NCBI RefSeq assembly: GCF_900168125.1
Contig: NZ_FUZF01000002.1
Coordinates: forward strand, 366,464 to 430,463
Source: Sphingobacterium nematocida
Lineage (GTDB): Bacteria > Bacteroidota > Bacteroidia > Sphingobacteriales > Sphingobacteriaceae
Length of the DNA: 64,000 bases
Direction: 5' to 3'
A program made the translations under genes and the position numbers. Positions 1-8,564 of the stretch are shown piece after piece. The notes beneath the pieces are model-generated. The model had not been told where the DNA came from. It did not search any database and saw nothing but the letters and a program-made list of their open reading frames with translations. How positions within the stretch are numbered: position 1 is the first letter of the stretch; each line of letters begins with the position of its first letter.

Positions 1-69
1 GTGACTAAAATTTTCATAAGATATAAGTTTATAGATGAATTATAGATTGTTTGAGTCTTTTATTAAAAG

Positions 70-1191
70 TTATAAGCTATTTACTCGGTGCATCTCTTCC
101 AGAATGGAACTAATAAATAGCTCAGGACTGCGATCTTTGAGGTAGTCTTGTCTGGTGTCGTTTTTCTGACTGGGATAATCAGCGAGCGCAAACCCTATAG
201 CTGATGTTAAAGAGTTGATATTATTGGGTTCAACTTTAAGAATAGAAGGTATTTTTTCAATGCCGCCGGCGCAAAGGGTCGAAACAACCGAGTCATTTAC
301 GGCCATCATTTCAAGTAAAACATTTGGAAATCCTTCTTTAATGGATGAGACAATACATAGTTTTGCTTTTTTATAATATGGTATTGGATTATCAACATGC
401 CCCATTAGGATTACTCGCTCTTGTAGACCAGTGTCTTTTATTAAAGTATTGAGATTTTTCCTTTCTTTGCCTTCTCCTAATATCAATAAATTTAGATTCT
501 CATGCTGCTGTGCGATTTTTTCAAATGCACGGATTAGTATTGAAAAGCCCTTTTCAGGAATTAACCTGCCAGCTGAGCAGATAAATTCTGAACCGGTCAG
601 CTTTTCATCTATAGGGGCTTCTGCTTTTTTTAATATATGATTTAGTTCAATCGGATTTTCTATTATTACAGCCTTATCGTCTGGTATAAATTTATTTTGC
701 GCTAATAGCTGATTACGCATAATCTCCGTTTGGCACACGATTAAATTAACTGCCGGATAACCTAATCGATATGCTATCTTATAGCTTAATCTTTTGACAC
801 CTGTATAGCGGGTAAATACCGAAGTGCATTCACGGACAATTAGGCTTGATTTTAGGTATCCAACGCGTTTGAGTAGGCCTAAATACGAATTTAGGTAAGG
901 ATGTGTGCTTATGATCGTGTAATCTTTTCTGTAAGGGTATAGCTCTTTAATAAGTTTTAGAAAGCCGATCAACAGCGTCTCTTGAGTCAAATGCTTTACC
1001 TCCTGTGTTTTTGGTATGAAAAGGCGCGAATCAAATACATGTTTCAGAAATATTAATGGACTGTTTGTTACACCTGCTGCCATACGCAGGATATTTTCTG
1101 CTCCACCTGCAGTATCAGACATTGATACAAATAATAATCTATTTGAAATCGTATCCATCCTTTGAAAATAATCACATTTCTCAGCTAACAT
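70..1191 (-). CDS. Glycosyltransferase family 4 (GT-B fold), exopolysaccharide locus
   Basis: This 373-residue protein would transfer a sugar from a nucleotide-sugar donor to the growing lipid-linked repeat unit at the cytoplasmic face. The N-terminal acceptor domain starts with a strand and a TAGGAE-type loop. The C-terminal donor domain shows SAGRLIPEKGFSILI, a LLILGEGKER strand and the SSIKEGFPNVLLEMMA signature with the EG..N..LE residues of GT4 enzymes. ATG at 1191 is used; ATG at 1158 (MDTISNRLL) is a plausible alternative. It is the most distal gene of the minus-strand polysaccharide cluster seen here, 24 bp after the next gene. The sugar specificity cannot be read from sequence. Confidence 0.85.
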   Translation of the reverse strand: MLAEKCDYFQRMDTISNRLLFVSMSDTAGGAENILRMAAGVTNSPLIFLKHVFDSRLFIPKTQEVKHLTQETLLIGFLKLIKELYPYRKDYTIISTHPYLNSYLGLLKRVGYLKSSLIVRECTSVFTRYTGVKRLSYKIAYRLGYPAVNLIVCQTEIMRNQLLAQNKFIPDDKAVIIENPIELNHILKKAEAPIDEKLTGSEFICSAGRLIPEKGFSILIRAFEKIAQQHENLNLLILGEGKERKNLNTLIKDTGLQERVILMGHVDNPIPYYKKAKLCIVSSIKEGFPNVLLEMMAVNDSVVSTLCAGGIEKIPSILKVEPNNINSLTSAIGFALADYPSQKNDTRQDYLKDRSPELFISSILEEMHRVNSL

Positions 1192-1215
1192 TATGCGCCG
1201 ATAAGGGCATATATT

Positions 1216-2130
1216 TTAGTAAAGAACTTTTTTTAATAATCTATGTACAGGAGTAATGGGAGAATGTGTTCTTCTCTTTCCATCTACAACAATCAAATCG
1301 TTTCCAAAGCTGATATTATGCATACCTTCCAAATAAGGGGCTTCCGGTAATAATTCAAAATCAGGATCTGATTTAAATGAATGTTCAGAAAGTTCAGAAA
1401 TCTTATTGATAATTATGGATCCTCCGTAACGGATTTCCAGATTCTGAGTTGGGCGGTAAAGTCGCCCGTTTACTATAAATAAGTTTCCGGCACTCCTGCA
1501 ATTTTTTGAACTTACCGGAATGGGGTTTAATGCATGTGGTTTAAATTCCTCCTCTAATGAATCTGAATAGTATATGTATAGATCATTTAGCATACCATCT
1601 ATATTGGTAAATAGCCAATATTTTCCCTTGTAGTAGATAATCGAAGTATCTACATAGCGTGGCCCCACTAGCAAAACCCTTTTCTTCTTTAACTCGGTCG
1701 AGTTTTCATGATCCAGCTGATACAGACTTACTTCACCTGCATCTGCTGTTTCAGGAATGCAATAAAAATTTGACTTTTCTTCAAAAATGTATGGGTATGA
1801 AAAGTGGATCCCTTTTGGTGTAAGGCCAGATATCCTTTGTTTAGTGCTAAAATTAAAATTTTTAATTCTCGAAATTTTGCCTTTAATCTTCCAAAAGTTA
1901 AGCTCCTCATAGTAGATGAAAAGACTGGAATTAATTTTGACAACAAAGGGATCTGCCGAATAATGCGCTTCATCCTCCTCCAGCCATACTACTTTTCCAT
2001 TAAATCTTTTTCTCCGGATTAAATCTGCAGCAGATTGTTTCACAAATCCTATATTCCATTTGTCTGCACCAAAATACCTATCAATTACGTTATTCATGTT
2101 TTCATCGAGATTAAATAACAAGAATTTCAT
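1216..2130 (-). CDS. Beta-propeller protein resembling the GINT1 N-terminal / GH43-like fold, in the polysaccharide locus
   Basis: A 304-residue protein starting at the ATG at 2130 (MKFLLFNLDEN); the longer frame begins with TTG. It shows repeated short strands with Asp and Trp/Tyr, such as EDEAHYSADPF, GIHFSYPYIFE, VDTSIIYYKGKYWLFT and KNCRSAGNLFIV. This pattern is typical of five-bladed propellers of the GH43/GH68 type and of the domain found at the N-terminus of plant GINT1 and in bacterial capsule loci. It has no signal peptide or membrane segment, so it is probably cytoplasmic. It could be a transferase accessory or sugar-modifying enzyme. The family assignment is from memory and moderate; the activity is unknown. 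Confidence 0.55.
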   Translation of the reverse strand: MKFLLFNLDENMNNVIDRYFGADKWNIGFVKQSAADLIRRKRFNGKVVWLEEDEAHYSADPFVVKINSSLFIYYEELNFWKIKGKISRIKNFNFSTKQRISGLTPKGIHFSYPYIFEEKSNFYCIPETADAGEVSLYQLDHENSTELKKKRVLLVGPRYVDTSIIYYKGKYWLFTNIDGMLNDLYIYYSDSLEEEFKPHALNPIPVSSKNCRSAGNLFIVNGRLYRPTQNLEIRYGGSIIINKISELSEHSFKSDPDFELLPEAPYLEGMHNISFGNDLIVVDGKRRTHSPITPVHRLLKKVLY

Positions 2131-2186
2131 TATCCAAACCTGATTATGCAAATTCTTAAAAGGTTCTGTTTATTTAGTATTTATGT

Positions 2187-3284
2187 TTAGATCACAAGGT
2201 ATGCATCTACATGTTTCTTACACGAAGTTCCTATATGATAGTGCTGTTTAAATGAATTCAGGCTATTTTCTTTTATTTTTTGTTTGTCTGGATAGAAAAC
2301 GGCTCTTTTTATCGTTTGATAATATGAATCCACGCTATTATCATTGCTCAAGAAGCCGGTGTCTTCATTCTTAATCATATCTTTAACACCACCGGCCTTA
2401 GTACAAATGGATATACATCCAACTGATAATGCCTCAATTAAGGATATTGGCATCCCTTCATAAAAGCTTGATAAGCAGAAAAAGTCTGCCATACTTAGAA
2501 AATCAGCGATATTTTCTTTTCCTCCAAGAAACTCAACGTAAGGGTCGTCTTTTATCATTGAATAAAGATGATGATATAAGGATTCATCACGAACATCACC
2601 GATTATTAATAGTTTGCATTTCTTCTCTTCATTTGCATTAAACTTTTGTACAGCTTCAATTAATAGCTGCTGGTTTTTCACTTTCATAATCCTTCCCACA
2701 TGAATTAAAAGGAAAGAGTTTATATTTTCTTTATATCTTTTAATAAGTACAGGATACTCAGCAGTCAGAGTTAAAAATGGACGACCATTTTCAATTACAA
2801 TAACATTATCTAAACCATAATATTTCTTAAATGATTTGCCCCCATCATTTGAAACGGCGACAGGAATTACCTTATTCTTCTTGTACAGAGTTTTACGAAA
2901 TGCCTTAATTAAAAAATTCGGACATTCGGCTTGGGCTGTTGAATGGATGGTGTGAAAAAACTTGCAATTACCACTTATAAATCTATACAAAAGCAAATAC
3001 TCAAAAGCATTTAAGTGCGTGTGGACTACATCCGCTTTTTGCTTAACCAGCCAACTGGTCAATTTAAAAAGTACCCGGAAATTTAGGCCTTTGCCCTTGT
3101 GTAGGGATAAATAACTTATCTTCCCGCTGATTTCATTAAGAAAAGTTGTATCAGCATCATTATCACAAAGAGAAATTAAATATATTTGATACTGATCATT
3201 CTTTGCCAACTCATTACATAAGTCGACAACAAAGCGCTCTGCTCCACCTCTTCTAAGTGCGCCTATAATGTGAACTATTTTCAT
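2187..3284 (-). CDS. Glycosyltransferase family 4
   Basis: A 365-residue GT-B glycosyltransferase. The N-terminus MKIVHIIGALRRGGAERFV holds the GGAE loop typical of GT4 enzymes acting on polysaccharide repeat units. The C-terminal donor domain contains LLIHVGRIMKVKNQQLLIEA, LLIIGDVRDE and SSFYEGMPISLIEALSVG, with the E-x7-E arrangement that binds the donor diphosphate. The ATG at 3284 follows the neighbouring sugar transferase by about 38 bp, so it is probably co-transcribed. The linkage it forms cannot be deduced. Confidence 0.88.
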   Translation of the reverse strand: MKIVHIIGALRRGGAERFVVDLCNELAKNDQYQIYLISLCDNDADTTFLNEISGKISYLSLHKGKGLNFRVLFKLTSWLVKQKADVVHTHLNAFEYLLLYRFISGNCKFFHTIHSTAQAECPNFLIKAFRKTLYKKNKVIPVAVSNDGGKSFKKYYGLDNVIVIENGRPFLTLTAEYPVLIKRYKENINSFLLIHVGRIMKVKNQQLLIEAVQKFNANEEKKCKLLIIGDVRDESLYHHLYSMIKDDPYVEFLGGKENIADFLSMADFFCLSSFYEGMPISLIEALSVGCISICTKAGGVKDMIKNEDTGFLSNDNSVDSYYQTIKRAVFYPDKQKIKENSLNSFKQHYHIGTSCKKHVDAYLVI

Positions 3285-3322
3285 TTTGTTTATGAGTTTT
3301 AGAATCGTATTAATTGACTGCT

Positions 3323-3919
3323 TTATCCAATCGCAATTTTTCTTAAAGTCAGAAATATGATTTTCAGATCAATCCATAAATCATGATTATTGATGTATTT
3401 CAGATTTTGTGTGATTTTTAACGGGATTATTTCTTCTATATAGAAATGCTCCGGATCATTGGATTTTGCCAAAAGTTCACATTCGTCAGAAAATTCAATT
3501 GATGCCCAATCGGTAATTCCCGGTTTAACGGAGAGTACCCTAATTTGCTCCTCGTTATAAAGATTTACATATTTACGAACCTCAGGACGCGGACCGACAA
3601 AACTCATATGGCCTTTTAGTATATTTAATAACTGAGGTAATTCATCCAGTTTATATTTTCTTAACCAATATCCAATTTTTGTGATACGAGTATCGTGATT
3701 ACCTATGGTAAGTAGTTGCTGATCTGTCTGATGCACATACATTGTTCTGAATTTGAGCAACGGAAAATCTTCCACGTTCTTCCCAACCCTGATCTGACGA
3801 TAGAATATTCCTCCATTTGAATCTAGAAGTATTAGTATAGCAATTACTACAAAAACCGGACTAAGTACAATCAGTCCAAATGAGGCTAATAAAATATCAA
3901 ATATGCGTTTAGTGTCCAT
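3323..3919 (-). CDS. Priming sugar transferase (undecaprenyl-phosphate glycosyl-1-phosphate transferase, short form)
   Basis: This 198-residue protein would move a sugar-1-phosphate onto undecaprenyl phosphate, the first committed step of repeat-unit assembly. It has one N-terminal hydrophobic segment (residues about 8-32) followed by the catalytic domain with KFRTM, KLDELPQLLNILKG and MSFVGPRPE, the hallmark motifs of the family. It lacks the large N-terminal membrane region of WbaP/WcaJ, so it is the small PglC-like form. I use the ATG at 3919 because the longer frame starts with TTG at 3925. It overlaps the aminotransferase gene upstream by 11 bp, which implies translational coupling. Confidence 0.9.
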   Translation of the reverse strand: MDTKRIFDILLASFGLIVLSPVFVVIAILILLDSNGGIFYRQIRVGKNVEDFPLLKFRTMYVHQTDQQLLTIGNHDTRITKIGYWLRKYKLDELPQLLNILKGHMSFVGPRPEVRKYVNLYNEEQIRVLSVKPGITDWASIEFSDECELLAKSNDPEHFYIEEIIPLKITQNLKYINNHDLWIDLKIIFLTLRKIAIG

Positions 3920-5207
3920 ATCCAAAAATTCTTGTTGAAACGATTGGTCTTCTTGTTCTCTTAATTTTATCTTTAACCTCTGCCTGTACTGGTTTGTTCA
4001 GTTGAATTTGTACGGTGGCAATTACCGATTCGATAATAAATTGTATTTCGGCATCCGAAAGTTGAGGGTAAATAGGCAATGAAATCTCACATGAATATTG
4101 CTTATAGGCAACCGGATAATCCTCTATATGATATCCAAGGTTTTTAAAATAGGTAAGCATAGGCATAGGTATAAAATGTACGTTGGCCGCTACACCTAGT
4201 TGAGCCAAATCATCTATTATTTGATCCCGTTGTGCTTCGGTAATGCCCATTATTCGTAGCGGAAACAGATGATGGGATGATTCTCGCTCTTCATCCTGCA
4301 ATGGAGGTTTTATAAACCAACTCATTTGCTCTAAGCCCTTACAATATTTTGAAGCTATTTCTTTACGCTGAGGCAATAACTCATTACTATATTTTTTTAT
4401 TTGTGCCAAACCAATAGCAGCACATATATCCGGCATATTAATTTTTAACCCTTGAAATAAAATATCATAACGCCAGCCACCACCTTTTGATTTAGCTAAG
4501 GCATCTTTGTTTTGTCCATTAAGTGTATATATCTTTAGAAATTCATATTCTGTCATTGCATTAAAACTGCGTGGAAGATTTAAACAAATACAGCCACCTT
4601 CAGCTGTGGTGATATTTTTTACGGCATGAAATGAAAATATAGCTATATCGCTCATCTTAGCCGAAGACAAACCGTTATACGTTGCACCGATAGAATGTGC
4701 TGCATCTGCGATCAATAAGATACGTCCTAAAAGTTGCTGTTTGTCAGACTCCGCTGTAAACATATTATTCACCTCCGAATCCAGAATAATAGCCTTTAGT
4801 TCAGTATAATTACATGGCCATCCGGCGATGTCTACAGCTATAATAGCTTTTGTTTTCGCCGTTATGGCTTTCCTGACTTTTTCAGGATCTATACAAAAAT
4901 CATCGTTGATATCTACCATTACAGGAATAGCACCACAATGCAAAACACTTAAAGCGGTTGCACAGTAAGTATATGCTGGTATAATTACTTCGTCCCCCTC
5001 TTTAATCCCAAACCATTTTAACATCAGTATTGCTCCGGATGTCCAGGAATTTACACAAATTGCCGCATCCGAATTGGTAAGTTTAACTATCTCTTGCTCT
5101 AAGTCTTTAACTTTAGGTCCTGTTGTAATCCACTTATCTTGAAGTGTTTGTACGACTTGATCAATGACCGTTTGATCAATAAACGGAGGTGAAAATGGAA
5201 TGTTCAT
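3909..5207 (-). CDS. DegT/DnrJ/EryC1/StrS family PLP-dependent sugar aminotransferase
   Basis: A 432-residue aminotransferase that would add an amino group to a keto-nucleotide sugar. Visible features are the N-terminal PFSPPFIDQ, the GDEVIIPAYTYCATALSVLHCGAIPVMVDI region, IADAAHSIGATYNG, and the PLP lysine in FSFHAVKNITTAEGG. The start at 5207 (MNIPFSPP) is preferred; an upstream ATG at 5270 would add 21 unrelated residues overlapping the next gene. Two stretches (around residues 115-150 and at the C-terminus, KIKRTRRPIVST) make it longer than the usual 370-390 residues. It sits next to the priming transferase, so it may make the amino sugar used for priming. Confidence 0.88.
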   Translation of the reverse strand: MNIPFSPPFIDQTVIDQVVQTLQDKWITTGPKVKDLEQEIVKLTNSDAAICVNSWTSGAILMLKWFGIKEGDEVIIPAYTYCATALSVLHCGAIPVMVDINDDFCIDPEKVRKAITAKTKAIIAVDIAGWPCNYTELKAIILDSEVNNMFTAESDKQQLLGRILLIADAAHSIGATYNGLSSAKMSDIAIFSFHAVKNITTAEGGCICLNLPRSFNAMTEYEFLKIYTLNGQNKDALAKSKGGGWRYDILFQGLKINMPDICAAIGLAQIKKYSNELLPQRKEIASKYCKGLEQMSWFIKPPLQDEERESSHHLFPLRIMGITEAQRDQIIDDLAQLGVAANVHFIPMPMLTYFKNLGYHIEDYPVAYKQYSCEISLPIYPQLSDAEIQFIIESVIATVQIQLNKPVQAEVKDKIKRTRRPIVSTRIFGYGH

Positions 5208-5262
5208 AATTCTGAAGTTTAGTGTGGTTGAATCTCTATTACAATAAAAGAAAGGACATGGA

Positions 5263-6363
5263 TTATGCATTATGCAATATCAAATCTTTCCATTTTGGAA
5301 GAATATTTTCTATAGAATTTATTTGATTTATTAACTGCGCATTGCTCGCAACTTTTACTCTAAGGCTTTCATCGGCTAATAAATTATCCATTGCGGAAGT
5401 TAGCTTACCAATATTATTTGCCTCTATTAAAATTCCATTTGCTTCATTTTCTATTATTTCTGATGGACCAAATTCACAGTCCATTGCGATACAAGGACAG
5501 CCAAAACTCATCGCTTCTATTAAAGCATTTGGGTACCCTTCATTTCTGGATGGTAGAACAAACAATTCCGCTTGATTATAATAATCCTGCAGATTATCTT
5601 TTGGTCCAATTAGTTTAGCCCGATTTTGTATACCCAATTTTTCAATTAGATTGGATAGGTTTTCATATTCGCTTCCGCCGCCAACAATTAATAAATCAAC
5701 GTCATCAGCTTTAATTTTACTATAGGCCTCAATTAGTTGGTCAAATCCCTTAATATAGGAAAGCCGACCAACTCCTAAGATGAACTTCTTGCTGTTTACG
5801 GGTTTTGCAGAGGGCGATTTAAATACATTTAAAGGATTTCTGATAATCTTGAAATTATTTAATCTTTTAAAAGATTTATGGTTTCTAATGCAGTCCTCTA
5901 TTCCTTTGGCTGGTATAACTACAGCCTTAGATTTTTTATATATGACATAGGAAATTCTTTTTAAAAAGAAGTTGAATGAATTAATCGTATGATCAGGTGT
6001 AGTTCGTTCTGAGACGATAAAGGGTGTTTTAATTAAAGAGCAAGCCAAACCGGTCCATAAATTTGCCGTGGTCATAAAAGAAATAACACAAGTTGGCTTT
6101 TCTTTAATAAGCAATTTAGACAATCGTAGAAATATTAATAATGCATATTTAATACGATTAAAAATATTTTCTTTTCTCCTCTTTTCTAATAAGTTAATCA
6201 TTTTGACTTGAGGGGAAATTTGATAACCGGGTTCGGCTTCGTTGAGACAAAGAATAAAAACGCTCAGCCCCTGTTTACTAAATTCATTCGCCAATATAGA
6301 TAACACTCTTTCTGCCCCTCCACTATGAAGGTTATTAATAACAAAAAATAATTTATTTTTCAT
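5263..6363 (-). CDS. Glycosyltransferase family 4
   Basis: A 366-residue GT-B enzyme. The N-terminal domain has NNLHSGGAERVLSILANEF. The donor domain has FILGVGRLSYIKGFDQLIEAY, LLIVGGGSEYENL and LFVLPSRNEGYPNALIEAMS with the conserved NEG.PNAL.EA signature. The arrangement resembles GT4 enzymes such as GalNAc-alpha-(1,4)-GalNAc transferases, but specificity is not readable. It is followed upstream by a 376-bp non-coding stretch carrying hairpins, so it may start a sub-block of the locus. Confidence 0.88.
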   Translation of the reverse strand: MKNKLFFVINNLHSGGAERVLSILANEFSKQGLSVFILCLNEAEPGYQISPQVKMINLLEKRRKENIFNRIKYALLIFLRLSKLLIKEKPTCVISFMTTANLWTGLACSLIKTPFIVSERTTPDHTINSFNFFLKRISYVIYKKSKAVVIPAKGIEDCIRNHKSFKRLNNFKIIRNPLNVFKSPSAKPVNSKKFILGVGRLSYIKGFDQLIEAYSKIKADDVDLLIVGGGSEYENLSNLIEKLGIQNRAKLIGPKDNLQDYYNQAELFVLPSRNEGYPNALIEAMSFGCPCIAMDCEFGPSEIIENEANGILIEANNIGKLTSAMDNLLADESLRVKVASNAQLINQINSIENILPKWKDLILHNA

Positions 6364-6391
6364 ATGTAAATAATTTGACTTTTAACGGCCA

Positions 6392-6496
6392 TATGGAATA
6401 TCCAAACTATATTATGCACGGATTGTTGTAATTGGTGTGCATGCTGCTTCGCGGTCATTCGTATTTGTGTAGCCTTTGCTACATGGATATTTCATA
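6392..6496. repeat. Hairpin family element, copy 1 (long loop)
   Basis: Arms 6392-6403 (TATGGAATATCC) and 6485-6496 (GGATATTTCATA) form a 12-bp stem with one G-T wobble, enclosing about 81 bases. The outer sequence CATATGGAATA and the closing ATTTCATA are shared with copies 2 and 3. Against those copies the inner three pairs change from CTC/GAG to TCC/GGA on both arms, which keeps pairing. Confidence 0.6.
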
Positions 6497-6546
6497 GGTG
6501 TTTAATCTGTCTTTTATCTTTCATTAACTTGTTCCGAGTTATTGGA

Positions 6547-6588
6547 ATGGAATACTCGTGAGGGCTTTGCTAACTAGGAGTATTTCAT
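6547..6588. repeat. Hairpin family element, copy 2
   Basis: Arms 6547-6557 (ATGGAATACTC) and 6578-6588 (GAGTATTTCAT) form an 11-bp stem with the same G-T wobble as copy 1, around a 20-base loop containing GGCTTTGCTAA. The reverse complement of copy 3 matches it over arms and part of the loop (TTCGCTAA versus TTTGCTAA). It lies about 50 bp from copy 1 in the same gap between asnB and a glycosyltransferase gene. Confidence 0.65.
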
Positions 6589-6653
6589 AGCTGACAACTA
6601 TCTGGAAAACTTCAATGATCAAAATATTAAATGGGGCAAACCAAGGATTAAAA

Positions 6654-6676
6654 GCATTTAGAAAAGCCTTAAATGC
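6654..6676 (-). terminator. Weak intrinsic terminator candidate after asnB
   Basis: On the minus strand GCATTTA and TAAATGC pair around a 9-base loop and are followed by TTTT, about 65 bp beyond the asnB stop. The stem is short and AT-rich, so it may be leaky. An UpxY-type antiterminator would be expected to read through such sites. Confidence 0.35.
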
Positions 6677-6739
6677 CTGAAACAATTTTTTTTAGTTAAA
6701 GAAGAAGTAAACGATATTATTATTTGGTGCTAAAGGTAT

Positions 6740-8563
6740 TTATTGGGTGCCAATTTTTTTATAAAATCCAAATTCTTGATACCACTTAGACAAAATATAT
6801 ATTCTCCAAATAAAAGATGAATAGTCATGCTTTCCTTCTAAATGCTTTTTAAAAATATCTTTAAACCTGGGTACATTTAAAATGGGAATCTGACATAAAA
6901 AATCGTCTGTTAGATTTTCTTCAAACTCACTACGCAGTTCATTTCTTATCCAACCTGCTAAAGGCACAGCAAATCCTCTTTTGGGTTGATCAAATACTTC
7001 TTCAGGAATGTATTCTTTCAGAATATCCTTTAATATTTTTTTTCTCCGGCCTTTTTCGTAACGAAATGATATAGGAAGTGTTCTTGCAAACTCAATGATA
7101 TTATAGTCCAGAAAGGGGCTTCTTACTTCTACTGAATGAGCCATACTGGCACGATCTACTTTTACATTACTGTCGTTTTCTAACCACAATTTAATATTTA
7201 AATCAGCTGTTGCCTGTAACAAATCTTTCGACCATATTTTATAACCATTATAGTGGGACAACCAATTAAAGTTTCTCTTCTTTAGAAGAGAGTCATATCC
7301 AACAAATATACCTGCAATGAAATCATATTTTGAAGCAGCATTGAGTATTCCTTTATAAGAAAGTGCGCGTGCACCCAGGAAATTAAAACTCAATACGCTG
7401 GCCGCCATTTTTCTCAAAAAATAGGGCACAAACGTAATTTTATCTGCGTAAGGCACTAATCTAAAATGGTTGTATCCAAAGAAACTTTCATCCCCTCCAT
7501 CTCCAGATAAGACCATGGTAACAGATTGCTTCGTTATTTTATTCAATAGTAAAGAAGGCAACGCAGAGCTATCTGCAAAAGGTTCATCGAACACTTTTAC
7601 CAATTGGGGAATCATTTCTAAAATATCTGTTGCTTTACAAATTGTTTCTGTATGTTCAGAACCTATAATTTTTGCATATTGTGCAGCGATCTTGCTTTCA
7701 TCATATTCCGGATCCTCAAAGCCTATCGAAAATGTTTTGATAGGATCCTTTGAAACCGTTGAAGCAATACTGGATATTAGAGCAGAATCTATTCCTCCCG
7801 AGAGAAATGATCCAAAAGGCACATCTGCTTGCAATCTTATTTTTACGGCATCTTTTAACAGATTGTGCAACTTCTCTTTGGCCTCATTATAAGCTAAGCC
7901 CACTTCGACGACCTCCTTCAGATTCCAGTACTCTTTAACATCGTATTTTTGTCTGTCCAAATCAATCTCCAGATTATTTCCGGGAGGTAATTTATAGACA
8001 TTTTGATAGATCGTGTATGGGCTGGGGATATAACCACAGTCCAAATACATCGATATAGCTTCATCGTTTATTTGTTTGTGTTGGCTTATTGGACGTAACT
8101 GGCTACAAATTTCAAGTTCACCGTCCTTCCATGAATAATAAAAGGGTTTTACACCTAAGCGGTCGCGTGAACAAAATATTTTTCTTGATGTAGCATCATA
8201 TATAGCAAAAGCGAACATTCCGTTTAGTTTCGGCACTAGAGCAGCTCCCCATTCTTTATAACCTTTTAGTAACACCTCCGTATCGCTTGTTGTATCAAAA
8301 GTATACCCTAGAGCTATTAAATCTGTTTTTATCTCCTGAAAGTTATAAATTTCACCATTGAACACTATAACAAGGTCTTCAAATGTCATGGGTTGATGTG
8401 AACGAACATTTAAATCTAAAATGGATAGCCGTAAATGTCCAAAAGTCAAATCAAATACTTTTTGAATCCCTAAATAGTCCGGTCCACGGAATTGTATGGA
8501 TTCCAGTTTTGATTTTACGGCTTCCTCTTCAATGGGAATGTTGGTTAAATAAATTCCACACAT
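6740..8563 (-). CDS. asnB: Asparagine synthase (glutamine-hydrolysing), capsule-type
   Basis: A 607-residue glutamine-dependent amidotransferase. The start at 8563 is chosen because it places Cys at residue 2 (MCGIYLT), the nucleophile exposed after Met removal. The glutaminase domain shows RGPD, LGHLRLSI and FNGEIYN. The synthetase domain holds the ATP PP-loop SGGIDSALIS and LSGDGGDE. AsnB-like enzymes inside O-antigen and capsule loci are often proposed to amidate uronic acid carboxyl groups, which would fit the nucleotide-sugar dehydrogenase in this cluster. Classical asparagine synthesis is also possible. The start abuts the stop of the polymerase gene at 8565. Confidence 0.9.
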   Translation of the reverse strand: MCGIYLTNIPIEEEAVKSKLESIQFRGPDYLGIQKVFDLTFGHLRLSILDLNVRSHQPMTFEDLVIVFNGEIYNFQEIKTDLIALGYTFDTTSDTEVLLKGYKEWGAALVPKLNGMFAFAIYDATSRKIFCSRDRLGVKPFYYSWKDGELEICSQLRPISQHKQINDEAISMYLDCGYIPSPYTIYQNVYKLPPGNNLEIDLDRQKYDVKEYWNLKEVVEVGLAYNEAKEKLHNLLKDAVKIRLQADVPFGSFLSGGIDSALISSIASTVSKDPIKTFSIGFEDPEYDESKIAAQYAKIIGSEHTETICKATDILEMIPQLVKVFDEPFADSSALPSLLLNKITKQSVTMVLSGDGGDESFFGYNHFRLVPYADKITFVPYFLRKMAASVLSFNFLGARALSYKGILNAASKYDFIAGIFVGYDSLLKKRNFNWLSHYNGYKIWSKDLLQATADLNIKLWLENDSNVKVDRASMAHSVEVRSPFLDYNIIEFARTLPISFRYEKGRRKKILKDILKEYIPEEVFDQPKRGFAVPLAGWIRNELRSEFEENLTDDFLCQIPILNVPRFKDIFKKHLEGKHDYSSFIWRIYILSKWYQEFGFYKKIGTQ

Positions 8564-8564
8564 A

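Noticed and set aside
6595..6660. Short plus-strand open stretch (NYLENFNDQNIKWGKPRIKS) that looks like decayed coding sequence, perhaps a transposase tail
   Set aside because: Too short to assign, with no matching upstream frame or terminal inverted repeats.
7470..7892. 140-codon plus-strand frame opposite asnB
   Set aside because: Antisense to the clearly conserved PP-loop region of asparagine synthase; no recognisable domain.
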